Positions 1 to 10,500 of a stretch of 20,697 nt of DNA are shown piece by piece. Location of the stretch: NCBI GenBank assembly GCA_020536535.1, contig JAHLWZ010001085.1, forward strand, positions 1-20,697, in the 5' to 3' direction. The translations under genes were made by a program, and so were the position numbers. The stretch's first letter is position 1; each line of letters begins with the position of its first letter. The notes under the pieces are model-generated. The model was given only the letters and a program-made list of their open reading frames with translations, made no database searches and was not told where the DNA came from. The DNA is from Pelomyxa schiedti. Taxonomy: Eukaryota; Evosea; Pelobiontida; Pelomyxidae.

Positions 1-126
1 GTACGTGCTTCCAAATCCATCGACTAAACGTGTTATGTGTATCAGGCTTGACTCATTACGTGATACCCTCATATGCAAATATAGTGCCATCAGGTGTATC
101 AATAAGCCCAAAGGAATAAATCTCTA
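1..126 (-). other. possible exon fragments of a minus-strand gene running off the left edge
   Basis: On the minus strand, 126 to 60 reads openly and includes the peptide FGLIDTPDGTIFAYEG, which looks like real coding sequence. A GT at 59/58 and an AG at 25/24 would define a 36-nt intron with an ACACG..TTTAG end, with the reading continuing from 23 to 1. The bases just upstream of the open stretch (TATTTAG) could be a splice acceptor, which would put the hairpin element at 131-287 inside an intron. I do not recognise the family, and no start codon or upstream exon was found that joins in phase. It could be chance. Confidence 0.25.
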
Positions 127-130
127 AATA

Positions 131-287
131 TTGGACGTTTCAGTCAAAAAACGGCATAATGAATGAAAAATAAAAACAACCAACAAAAAACAAGTTTATC
201 CACTGGCGCACCCAGTGCATTTCGTTTGATTTTGATGATAGTTTTCGTTTTTTGTTTGTGTGGCTGGTTTTTGACTGAAACGTCCAA
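131..287. mobile_element. MITE-like hairpin element, 157 bp, TA-flanked
   Basis: The 20 bases at 131-150 (TTGGACGTTTCAGTCAAAAA) are the exact reverse complement of 268-287. Both ends are flanked by TA (129-130 and 288-289), the target duplication expected of Tc1/mariner-type elements. The centre holds a second short inverted repeat, CACTGG..CCAGTG, around 200-215, and the inner arms are weakly complementary (A/C-rich on the left, T/G-rich on the right), so the whole element could fold into one long hairpin. It has no coding capacity. A non-autonomous mariner-like MITE is the best reading. A regulatory hairpin or RNA stem is the alternative. No second copy was seen in the window. Confidence 0.6.
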
Positions 288-289
288 TA

Positions 290-750
290 AAAACCAGATG
301 TTGTTCTTATCTTTAGCACTTTTTCTTAAAGCCAAACCATTCCGTTGTTTTTTTACTTTTGGGACTCACACTAAAAAATTCGTTGTGGTGAATCAGTGTT
401 GTTCTCAGTCGTGGGTGGATGGAAACATCTGCTCTTTTGGTACAAAAAGCCTAGTGCGGGTTCACTCTCGACCCCAAAGACTTTGTTATTTCTTTTGTTC
501 AACAGATGTTTTCCTGGAAATTGACTACTCGACCAGTGGTCGGTGACGGTGCCCATTTGACTTCAGCGTGGAAAAGCTTCATCCTACTCGATAATGGTGC
601 CTGATGTGGTGTACGGCTTAAATCGAGAGGGTTTATGTCTTGTCAAGTCGCGGCAATGTGCGAGTCTGCCTCTAAATTCAGTGGTCTCGGATGGCCGCAA
701 GGGAGTGGGCGTGGCAGTATACAACATGTTTGCCTACATGCAAATGTAAA
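290..750. other. stretch without a supported gene
   Basis: This lies downstream of the RWP-RK stop codon, so its right part should hold that gene's 3' UTR. Open frames occur on both strands: a plus-strand frame runs 163-546 straight through the hairpin element, and minus-strand pieces lie around 371-580. None shows a recognisable domain or a set of splice sites that joins in phase. TTTGC and GCAAA at 730-745 make a short stem. I see no RNA gene. Confidence 0.4.
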
Positions 751-1514
751 TCAAATGGGGAAATTTGCTTTAGTGAGGCACACTTCATCTTTGAATATGA
801 TTTCGGACGCTGCCAGAAGCTCCTGAGGTGATATGCCCATAGGATTGAGAAATTGGCTCAGAATTTTGTTCTCCGGTGTTCTATCTGACAATGGGAGCAT
901 ATGCGGTATTGGCGGGAAACTTCCGGTTGAGGGAAGGCCAAGACCCGGAACAAATGGCATCATTGGTGTATGTGGGAGTAAGTTTGGAGGCAATGTTGGA
1001 ACAGAACTACTTGCAGGAGATGGATTTGAGGCAGATGGAAAGTTTGCTGGATCTACAGATGGGGTGGTCTGAACCTCTGGTGTAACTTGAATTGTTGAAT
1101 CCTCTTGAAAACTCGACCTCCCTATGAAACATTTGGTTTTTGTTGTTACAAGGAAATTGATTCAATGTCCATGTATTACCCAACATGCTTGGATGCTTCA
1201 TCAGAAAATCCCTCTTCTTGTGTAATGTTGCAATCTCCAATTGAAGTCGCTCATCCGAGTCAGGCTTTTTATTGAGGCGATCCTCCAACTCAGCAATTAG
1301 CCGCTCAATGCACTTAATCTTCACCGCATCGCTGGCTTAGTGTGATACAAAAAAGATGAGCGCCACAAACCTTCCTATGCGGCCAACGAGGGATGTTGTT
1401 CTTGCGACAAATCTTCTTCAACACAGTGGGGCACACTCCAAGTTTACGAGCGGCATCATTTATCGGCAAGTGAAACACAGTCTTCAAGATCTCGATGGAT
1501 ATATCGTCACCCAT
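751..1514 (-). CDS. RWP-RK domain transcription factor
   Basis: Likely a DNA-binding nuclear regulator; the family controls nitrogen responses and gametogenesis in plants and algae, and its role in protists is largely unknown. Three exons fit: 1514-1371, 1318-1180 and 1121-751 (introns of 52 and 58 nt), giving 217 residues. The first exon carries the family signature: FHLPINDAARKLGVCPTVLK, then RWPHRK at its very end. The splice restores RWPHRKIKCIERLIAEL, matching the consensus that follows RWP-RK. A Leu/Lys/Glu-rich helix follows (possible coiled coil), then a Pro/Ser/Thr-rich tail with MPFVPGLGLP and a final helical stretch. The start at 1514 (MGDDIS) sits just before the domain. An upstream minus-strand ATG at 1691 could add about 39 residues through a 30-nt intron, but it would overlap the DHFR coding start, so I prefer 1514. 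Family certain, N-terminus less so. Confidence 0.85.
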
Positions 1515-1677
1515 TTGTATCACCGTCCCAACGCCTCGTGCCACCTACAATCGGTATTTTTTTTTTTCCTTTACAGAATTGCCCGCCGGCAGTTTAATTT
1601 GATACTGACATCTGCCAAGATATTTCCGGATACTCTCCGCCGGTGTTCTTCGATTTTTATTCACTATTCGGATCTTG
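1515..1677. promoter_or_regulatory. short bidirectional 5' region between RWP-RK and DHFR
   Basis: With the preferred starts (1514 minus, 1678 plus), 163 bases separate two divergent genes and must hold both 5' leaders and both promoters. It contains a T-tract at 1557-1567, which is an A-tract leader for the minus gene, matching the A-rich leaders of other genes here. No clear TATA box lies in this gap; GGTATATAAG at 1785-1794 falls inside DHFR intron 1. Confidence 0.4.
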
Positions 1678-2465
1678 ATGGCAACGGTCATGAACGGCAG
1701 CGGCGCTCCCGACACTGTTGTCAAGGAGGTGTTGGCACTGAGACAAAGTACTTTGCGATCTAACGAGTGATACCTACGTAACGCGGTATATAAGATCTGC
1801 ACGTTCCGAACTACACGTGCATTGCCGCTGTTGATTTGAATGACGGAATTGGCTACAACAATCAACTACCGTGGCACATTCCTCGTGGGTGTTGCGTTTT
1901 ATTAGTACTATTTTCTTTTCCTGCAAAACTCACAAATCGTAAGACGAGTTGAGATTCTTCTCACTTCTTACTTCCTACACAATGAATATTGGAAGTCATA
2001 ATGCTGTAATAATGGGTAGGAAGACTTGGTGTGCTATTAACCAAAAACCTCTTGCAAACCGAGTATGCGTTGTTCTTTCCAGAGATGTGACATGGTACAT
2101 CGAACCTTTTCCTTTGGCTGTACTAACAGTTTTACAGGCAAGCCACTGGGGCTAGTGTTGCGCCCAGTCTTGACAAAGCTCTTTCCCAATTGGCTGGAGG
2201 TTCAAGGCACCCCACTGTGGAGTCTATATTTGTGATTGGCGGAGCCGAAGTGTTCAAAGAAGCTTTGCAGGATCCACGCTGCACAATGCTACATATTACG
2301 AGAGTAGGCGCCAGCCACCTCTGTGACACCTTCTTCCCTCCACTGCCACCAAACGCCTTTCTCTCACTGTCACGTATTTCCTTGGCACCCGCCAGGGACC
2401 CCGATGGCCGCCCGGTACCTCTTGTCGTGGAGACTCTATTGAGAGCAAATGACACTGGTTTCTAG
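1678..2465 (+). CDS. DHFR: dihydrofolate reductase (monofunctional)
   Basis: Reduces dihydrofolate to tetrahydrofolate with NADPH, feeding thymidylate, purine and methionine synthesis. Four exons join in frame: 1678-1747, 1795-1884, 1944-2094 and 2138-2465 (introns of 47, 59 and 43 nt; the last has an ACTAAC branch motif). Family motifs appear in order: IAAVDLNDGIGYNNQLPW with HIPHELRFF, which supplies the folate-binding acidic residue and the LRFF aromatic pair; VIMGRKTW and VVLSRD for NADPH; FVIGGAEVFKEAL; and LHITRV near the end. About 212 residues, with a short N-terminal extension (MATVMNGSG) before the core. No thymidylate synthase domain follows: translation stops at 2465 and an intergenic region begins. 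The first exon is inferred from phase and donor quality, because the core exon lacks an in-frame ATG. Confidence 0.9.
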
Positions 2466-2511
2466 GGCACCGTTCTCTTGAACTCTCAGTGCCTTCTATT
2501 TCCCCTTGTTC

Positions 2512-2550
2512 GGGTTGAGTCAATTGACACACAACATGGTTGATCAACCC
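2512..2550. repeat. inverted repeat (hairpin) downstream of DHFR
   Basis: GGGTTGAGTCAA (2512-2523) can pair with TTGATCAACCC (2540-2550) with a single bulged G, enclosing a 16-nt loop. It lies 47 bases after the DHFR stop and before the A-rich leader of the next gene. It may be an RNA 3'-end structure or a protein-binding palindrome; the sequence alone cannot decide. Confidence 0.5.
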
Positions 2551-2554
2551 GACA

Positions 2555-2827
2555 CGAGAACGAAGGCAAAGAAACTAAAAAAAGCGAGGGAAACTTAAAA
2601 AAGAAAGGGGAACCAACACAGAAAAGAACAAACGAAAAAATCAAAAAAAACCAAAAACTTCCTGTGAAGTCCAACACCAAGGACGCTGACAACAACGAAC
2701 GCTCATCGGTTCCTTTCATTTGTGTGACACCGTGGGTCGTTAGTTCGTTTTGAGTACCCACAGCCTCCAGGAACACCCATAATCAACAGCGCCCAACTCA
2801 CCCTCACGCACACAAAATACTTTGTAA
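2555..2827 (+). promoter_or_regulatory. purine/A-rich leader and promoter region of the giant gene
   Basis: From about 2560 to 2680 the plus strand is almost all A and G with runs of AAAAA, AAAGAAAC and ACAAACGAAAA; it then turns C-rich before the ATG at 2828. Similar A/purine-rich tracts precede the ubiquitin ATG (20460-20549) and the Wee1-like ATG (18490-18540), so this is probably 5' UTR style in this organism. No convincing TATA box. Confidence 0.4.
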
Positions 2828-5800
2828 ATGTCGACGCCAAACCAACCTCACGGGAACCCTGGCCAACCTCTGCATTTGGCCGTAAAAAACAAGGCGCCAG
2901 CACCACGGCCAGCCCTCGTCAATCCCATAATGAACCCCTCGGCCCTGGCTGCCATGGCCACCGCTGCCGCTGCAGCTACGGCGGCCATGGCAGCTTCTGC
3001 TGCTGCGGCCCAAACGGCCGCCGCGGCCGCAACTGCAACTGCGGCTGATACTTTGGCTGTGGCGCTGCAGCCTGGCGCCAAGCCCGGCGTCCTACTTATG
3101 GGACCGGCGGCCATAGCACCCCCGGTCAGGGCACCCTCTCCCAAAAAACCTTCAGTTGCACATCACGCTGCCTCACATTCTACATCTGCCCCACCGGTGG
3201 CCAGTGATCAGACTGCCCGTGGGCCGACTCAATCAGCACGGAATTTGAAAAGAGTTGTTACTCCTGGTGCTGCCAGTGTATCTTTAAGGCTGCTCACTTT
3301 ACATGATGCTTGTAGGCACTCTCAATATTTTTTTTTCCCCCATTAAGCAATCAATTTATGCATTCAACTTCTTGTTTACAGCTGCAAACTTACGTGGATT
3401 GTCACCTGGTTCTTCTTTGCTCTGGATTAATCTGGGTGAGATACCTAAGAAGGAGGGTGTTGATGAAAACTCACAACAGACCGTTGTTACCAAGTGCGAG
3501 CTGTGTTGCATTAATAATGTTGAATATGTAAGTACAGTATAGCTGACACCTCTTTTGCACTTGAACAGTTCCACAATGGTCAGTTATAAGTTGCGTACAG
3601 TTGTTCAGCACCGTCAGTTGAATCTCCCTGTTAAACTCCAGTTTGAGAAAGTTTTCTTCCTGTCTTTCCCTCTCGGTCCAACTAAAAAAAAACCAGAAAA
3701 AAGTCTTGGTGTTTAAAGCTGATTCCAAGACAATGACTCATGTTCATCGCCTACAATCTGTTTTCCTTCCCAATTTGGGAGAATTTCTCACTCAAGTTGC
3801 TCTCAATAAGAACTTTTTTGGTACCCTTCAAGACACATCTTGAATAATCCAACGAATTTTTCAGAGGAGCCCCTACCTCCAAAAGCTATACAAGAAGAAC
3901 TTGCAGGAAGGCGTTATATTGTGTATATGAACACTGGAAGTAGTGATCAAGTTGTTGTAAAAACTCGAAATGGGGTAATTATGGAAAGAAACTTATGTGA
4001 TCTTAGACGCGTTTAGGATTCCACTGAGACACTGGTGTTTGACATCAATTTTCATGATTGCGTTATTTCTTTCAGAACTGACAAAGATCAACCTACTCTA
4101 CTTCAAACGTCTTTTAATGACACCCTTCTTGGTACCTTTCTCCCTCTGTTACTCACATGCTAAACATTCTACAGGGTTCTTGGGTTTAGATCGAAATGAA
4201 AGGTATATAGTGTCTGCAGTTCTTGGTTATGATCCACAGTCAAATGACCTTCACCATGCAACACAGTTCCCCACAAGTTTCTTTACACCAAAGACAACTG
4301 CCAACAAATCGCAGTTACTCGAATCACTGTTGAGCTTTGTTGAAAACAAGAAGGTAAACTTTTTGAACTCTTTTCTTGAGTACGTTGCTTAAGTTAAATT
4401 CTTTCAGCCCGTTCACCATTATGACTATGATGCTGAGCTGGCCAGCACTTTGGCTGATTTACTTTACACAGTCAAAAAATCAGATGCTGCACAACTCAAA
4501 GTCGACTGGGTTAATAAGGGGCTCTTTGGAACTCTCCTTTCAGTTGCATCCGATTTTTTATCCTCATCTTTTTAATACTGGCGTAGATTGTGTGTGAAAC
4601 AGGGGTGACACAAAAAGAAATAGTCGTGGAGGTAAGGAACCTCTCTTTTCATGTCTTGTGTAACACGTTTCCCAGATTTTCCGCCAATTACTTTCACATA
4701 ATGATGGCGGGTGTAGAGATTTATCTTCAAGAATTTTAACACACCTACGCACACATGTGGAATGTGTGGCTGTGGCAGATTTACTATCATCACTTGTATT
4801 TGTATCTGATTTCCGTCGGGTACGTTCTACTCTGCATGTTCAATTACTGACAACATCAGGAATTTGTAGCAGTACTGGGAGTTTCAAAACTTTGTGAAAT
4901 TTATTTCAACGCTTCAGTTCAGATATATGGTTGAAATTGGTGAACAGATTAATACTTACAAAATTAATTAGGTGAACAAACTATAAGTGGGTTCGGGTCC
5001 TGCCCCTTGAGCACACCATCAGAGGAAACAAAAGAATCAAAGACTCCACAAGCAACAAATTCACTGGATTCAAAACCTTCAGCACGAGCAGTATTTCTAA
5101 CAGCATACTCTTTTATTCAATCAACAGTAAACAGGGACCAGGAAAACACCCACTTGTTCCCCGATTACGCATTACACCCAAAGGCTCTGACAATGGTACA
5201 ACAAGATTAGGACGCCGATTGAATACCTTTAGCACCGCTGCATACTGTACATATGCATTCATTAGTCATGCCCTTTAATTTGTGGTTAAGTCAGGGAATT
5301 GATTGCGGGCGCAACTGGCTGCACAGCCAAAGATACACCTCCAGTTGCCTCTGCCCAATCTCAACTTGCATCCTTTGGTGTAAAACTGGGGGAGTGTTGT
5401 ATGTTCAATATCTTTATTTATATAATATTCACGTCACACATCAGACTTGGCATCCCATCTTTCCTACATACTCGAGTATAAACGCATTGTTGAAGACTGG
5501 GAACTTCGTACTGGCATTGACACCAGACCCTTACATTTTTTGAAAAAATTCGTAGTTCAGGTTCGTTTCAAGCCAATTCTCGTGTTGCTGTGAATATTCA
5601 TGGAAGTAGAAAGACCCAACTCAGGACACTACTCCTGCTGACCAAGGAGTTTTGTCCCTACCTATACAACGTATGCGCTGTATACTATTGGAAACCCTTG
5701 CTTCCCTCACAGAGGTGTCAAAATATCTTGGAGCTTTCTACTTTAGTAACTTGCTTTAGAACCCAACCCAATTTGAAGGCGTCACTGGATTTCCTGTTGA

Positions 5801-7337
5801 GCTCCTTTATTCTGAGTTGCAGTTAAGTCACACAGACCCCAAACTTCGGGATGACACCAATTTTCGTGGTCTGGTTTATAGTGTTCTGTCCAACTACAGC
5901 AATTTTGTTGAACGAATTTACAAGTAACCTTCCAACAACTTTAAAAAATATTAAAAAAAAAAAGAGACAAGTGGAAGATTCTCACAAAATCAATGAGCTT
6001 GACAAGGAAGGAAAATTTCAGAAGGAAGTCTGATAAATTTCTTTGGTGTATAAGTATAAAAATAGGTGCTCTTATTCGTGCGGTGGGTTGCTTTCCTTTT
6101 CCGCTCCCTTTTGATGTTTTCTAACCTTTCTAAAGCCAGTTGAAGATTTAGTTCTTCAGTTACGTGTACTTGGTGAATATATTCAAAATTGCAAATCTCG
6201 AGTAATGCCTTTACAAGTAGCTGAAGTGTGCCTTGAACACCTGTTTCACATCAAAGTATGAATTTCTTCTCAATGCCTCTTATCTCTTTGAAGGATAGAG
6301 TCTTTGAATCGAAAATGGACTCGCCCGCTGACATCCAACTTATTCATTGGTTACTCTTTGTTTTTGATAGCATTGGTGCTCAAAGCACTCATCGACCTCT
6401 TGATAATCTTCTCCTTGGAATTTTTTTAATGAGGTTCGTTTTTTTTGTTTATGGATGGAACATTTAGTCCTTCAAGAAATGAGAACTTGGAATTCATCCG
6501 GAAATGGACCCAATTACTACTTCTGAGTGAACCTTTTGAAAAGAAGATGCATGATCTCCCAGGAGGAGAAGAATTATTGAAGCAGTATCGTTTGCAATGC
6601 CTGTTACACCATAAAGTATTTTCACTTGTAGGTATGTTCTTCTGAATACACCCACAGGTCTGTATTCAAATGATCAAACGAAATCTGAACCTCAAATTGG
6701 ATGTTGGGGATATGGACTCGTTGAGAATCGAGTTAAATAGCACACATGTAATAGACAAACTCGATTTCCTTCTGAACCCTGTGTGCTACTAACAGACTTC
6801 AAATAAAACTAACTGTTAAAAATTTTCCATAGACAACGGGCATTCTACTAACATTCTTACGGAATGGAGAATACATGGATCACTTCAATGTCAAACTGGA
6901 AATTCTATCATTTTTCCAGGAAGTATTTCAAGTCCCCCAATCTCTCTATAGGAAAAAACGCTACGTGGAAACCTATATAAGGTTTTTTATTCTTATTTTT
7001 GTACTGTGGTTTAATTTTTTTTGGGATAAATCCACCAGCTTTCTGTACCTCACGTTTATCAAGCTCTACCAAAATCCTGCCAAAGACTCGACAACACTTG
7101 AGATTTGCAATATGTATATTCGCGCCATGCTTGCCTTCACTGTCAACACAAATGAGAAATGCAGTCAGCAAGTAAAGTCTTCTTCAAATCCTGTTACTCT
7201 AATATTATCCAGTTCTTCAACATGAAAGTTATGGATTTCCTTGTAAGGGAAATATCTTTAGAATACCAAGAAAAGTATGAATGGGACAAACTATTGCATC
7301 CAGCCGGAACCAAACCTTTTTTTGAAAAACTTCTTGT
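2828..7337 (+). other. N-terminal and helical region of the giant gene (exons 1-24)
   Basis: In-phase exons: 2828-3275, 3382-3527, 3569-3579 plus 3639-3820 (splice here uncertain), 3865-3974, 4017-4131, 4175-4353, 4408-4542, 4587-4631, 4676-4819, 4860-4929, 4972-5090, 5135-5246, 5291-5398, 5445-5560, 5610-5745, 5779-5923, 5967-6027, 6136-6255, 6294-6433, 6468-6615, 6658-6747, 6833-6981, 7039-7171 and 7213-7337. The first exon encodes an Ala-rich low-complexity segment (residues about 37-75) in GC-rich GCN codons. From about residue 260 on, the protein reads as alternating amphipathic Leu-rich helices, for example VEDLVLQLRVLGEYIQ, FNVKLEILSFFQEVFQ and MKVMDFLVREISLEYQEKYE. This suggests an armadillo/HEAT-like solenoid; that is inference from pattern only. 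No known family is recognised. Confidence 0.6.
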
Positions 7338-7488
7338 GTACGATTTTCAGAACAACCTACCAATGAACTCATGGTGCTTGTAGACGACCAACCATCACCC
7401 TTCCTTCAAAAATGCCAACAGTCAATCCCAGTGTAAAAAATCTGGCATTACCCAAGCCAGCTTTGGGTGAGCTCTTTTCTCAAAAGCC

Positions 7489-7519
<31 letters not shown>

Positions 7520-10500
7520 CCAGGTGGTACTGGTGCCAAAGTTGGAATTCCTAAACTGAATATGGGTGTGTTGTTTTTTACAAAGCAATGACAAATAATC
7601 TTTTTATAGCTGCAACACTTCCCGCCCCAAAGCCTGATGCTGAACCTATTCAAATTGATCTCTCTTCATTAAACATTGGCTCCCTTCTTGGTTTGTGTCG
7701 CCTTCTCCTCTTATTGAATGTACACAACCTGGTGCAAACTGATGTTTATGCATAGCACCGCTGGCTGGAGGGATGCCAGCAAGCCAGCAATCACAAAAGC
7801 AAGGTGTACCAAAGTTAAACCTTAACATTGGGTCTCTATTGGGTACAAATTTCCTTCCTCCTTTTTTCCCTGATTGCACAAAGCCCCCCTTGCTGGTATT
7901 CCCAGTGAGAAACCTGAAGAAACTACTAAGCCACCCCTTAAGATGTCCATTCCAAAACTGAAAATGAGTGAGTACTCTTGTGTAATGTCCTACTTCATTT
8001 AACACCGTGCCAAAAAGGTGGCATGGGGATCTCTGACAGTGAACCAGAGAAACCTGCTCCCCCAAAGATGGCTATTCCAAAACTAAACCTTGGTTAATAT
8101 TCCCCTCCTCATTATTCACTTATACGTATCAGCAAAATCTGAGGCCCCGACGGAGAAACCGACAGCTTCCTCCCCACCAACATTGCAAACAAAACCGTCT
8201 GTACCCAAGTTGAATATTGGTTTGTCAAGTCCTTAGTCTTTCACGCATTTTACCGAGATATAGGGTCATTAGGGGGCCCTGAGAAGGCAGATGCTCCAAA
8301 ACCGGCAATCCCCAAACTGAACCTTGGTGTGAGCTCCTACTATCTTCATACATTTTTTTAATTTATCCCTTAGGGTCAAATGGACTACCTCCCCCAACCG
8401 AAACTGCTGCTGCCCCACAGCCTTCAGTACCAAAGCCGGGAATTCCCAAATTGAACATGTGTATGTTCCCGCACCACCAAGTGTCGTTTAACTACTTTCA
8501 GCAAGTATTTCCCAAGAGGCACAACCTGCAGCACAAAAACCAGGAATTCCCAAACTCAATATGTGTATGTTTAGGCACTAAGTAGGAGTTATCTAATCGG
8601 GTTTAGCAAACATTTCGTCTCAAGAGTCAAGCCAACCCGGTAAACCAGCCATACCAAAGCTTAATATCGGTATCTACAACTTGGTCTTTTCTCTGATAGT
8701 GACAATTTTTATTAGGTGCTCCACAAGCCGCTTCTAACAAACCGGCAGCACCAGCCAAACCAAAATTAGGTCTAGCAATTCCTAAACTTGCCATCACCCC
8801 TGGCCTTTCACTAGGTGCAAAAGAGGTAGGATTTATCCTATATAAAACAAAAAATCGCTGATTGCATTTCAGGAGGAAGTCAGCAACGAACCAGAGACAA
8901 CCGGACCTATGACTATGCTTCAACAACAGCTTACAAGCCATGGAAAATTGCAAATACAGTTAGATAATCCTAATTGGCAAGGCAAGACACCCGTTAGTGA
9001 GCCTGTGGACCAAGCCAAGGCTGGCCCCGTTCACAAAGAGTACATGAAATTGCGGGAGAATATAAAGCTATACTTGGATCCCCGTCTTCATACGTCTATT
9101 ATTGTCTTGATAACCAGCATCTTACTGACTAACATGTGTGCACAAAGAGTGTTTAACCTGGACTTAACCAAACTTGTACAGTGGTGGCTTCGACCAGACT
9201 TACAGTGACCAATTTCCATTAGAAAATAAAAAGCAAAATGTTACTTACTTGCTGGGAATGCGTATGTTCCTAAAATTTGTTAACATATGCCAAACAAACA
9301 ACAACAAAAAAGATCTGAACCACGCAATGAATGCCTCAATTATACCGCAATTGACAAGAGAGTTAGTGAAGCTCAGTGATGCACATTTTGGACTTCTAAA
9401 GCTTTTGTGTCCCACGTAGTACATCTGTAGGAGGAACGTTTTTTCTAAGGAAGGAATTTGTAGGTTTTTGAAGACGGATTTGTACCAAAATCATGTAGTA
9501 ATTGCTAGTGGCGCTTTTGGGACTGTTTACAAATGCACGGTGCAGCTAACTGAGGTTTTTTCCCTCCTTGTTGGCTGTAGGAATTAGTGCTAATCTACGC
9601 TGGGTAGAACATTGCCGACACTCAGCGCGCTACAGCGATCAAACTCATGCATACAGAAAGAAGTGTACACGATCGCTGTGTACTACACGATATCTTCATG
9701 GAAGTGTTGACATTGTATAGATTCAAGTTTGATCCAAGAATTTGTCATCTGTATGTCTATATTTGTTCATAAACCATAGTACTTAGTTGCTTAGTTACGA
9801 TTATGGTGTTGATGGTGAAAATTATTGGCTTGTGATGCGAGCTTATAAAACAAGTTTGAAGACATGGCGGCACAAGCAAACTCGACCTTGGGCCGAACTC
9901 TTGCCTCTGTATTTAAATGTTTTCTCCTTGGTTCTCTCAGCTGCACAATTTCTTATTGATTATCGTGAGTAACCTTAACAATTAAATGCAATAACGGTAA
10001 CCTGCAGGTATTAACCATTACGATATTAAGTGTGACAATATACTGTTAAATCCTCTTCCTGGCGTTTCAGAGGAAGAATTTTGGTCTCCCCCCTCTTCAC
10101 AACCCACATTTTCCGTCTGTTTTGCTGGTAGGGCATACTTCTGTACAACAAATACCCTCTTCTAACCAAGTGAAAACAGATTTTGGGGAGGCAAAGTTGT
10201 ACGGTAATGAGCTGGAGGGGTACACACTACGAAACAGAGGAACAGAGTACATTAAGAGTCCAGAGATGTTAAATGTCGCCTATGCATCGCAGAAAACCCG
10301 AGCCACCTACGATCGCAGAAAAAAAGTCTTTTGTTTTGGGTACCTTGGGTTTTGACTAAGCAATCACCAGATAGGAGCTAATCACGCTAGTGATGTGTGG
10401 TCTCTCGGCTGCCTGCTATTTGAACTGATAACTGGTGAATTTCTATTTTTTGAAAGTGACTGGGTGTGCTTTTTCATGAGGCTTACCTCAACAGCACAAG

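Noticed and set aside
163-546. 127-residue plus-strand open frame
   Set aside because: It runs straight through the hairpin element, is Phe/Leu/Cys-rich with no domain, and shows no coding character.
1785-1794. GGTATATAAG as the DHFR TATA box
   Set aside because: It lies inside the best-fitting first intron of DHFR; placing transcription start after it would leave no in-frame ATG for the conserved core.
2486-2776. Phe/Leu/Ser-rich minus-strand frame that looks membrane-like
   Set aside because: It is the complement of the A-rich leader of the giant gene, so the hydrophobic codons come from T-runs, not a real membrane protein.
2848-3144. Ala-rich minus-strand open frame
   Set aside because: It is the antisense shadow of the GC-rich Ala-codon exon; GCN/NGC repeats read as Ala/Gly/Ser on the other strand.
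4983-4995. GGTTCGGGTCC as a tRNA T-loop
   Set aside because: No matching acceptor, D or anticodon stems nearby, and it lies in an in-phase exon of the giant gene.
7416-8825. Tandem short repeats as a CRISPR-like or satellite array
   Set aside because: The repetition is at protein level in phase-matched exons, with divergent introns between them; DNA repeats are not identical or evenly spaced.
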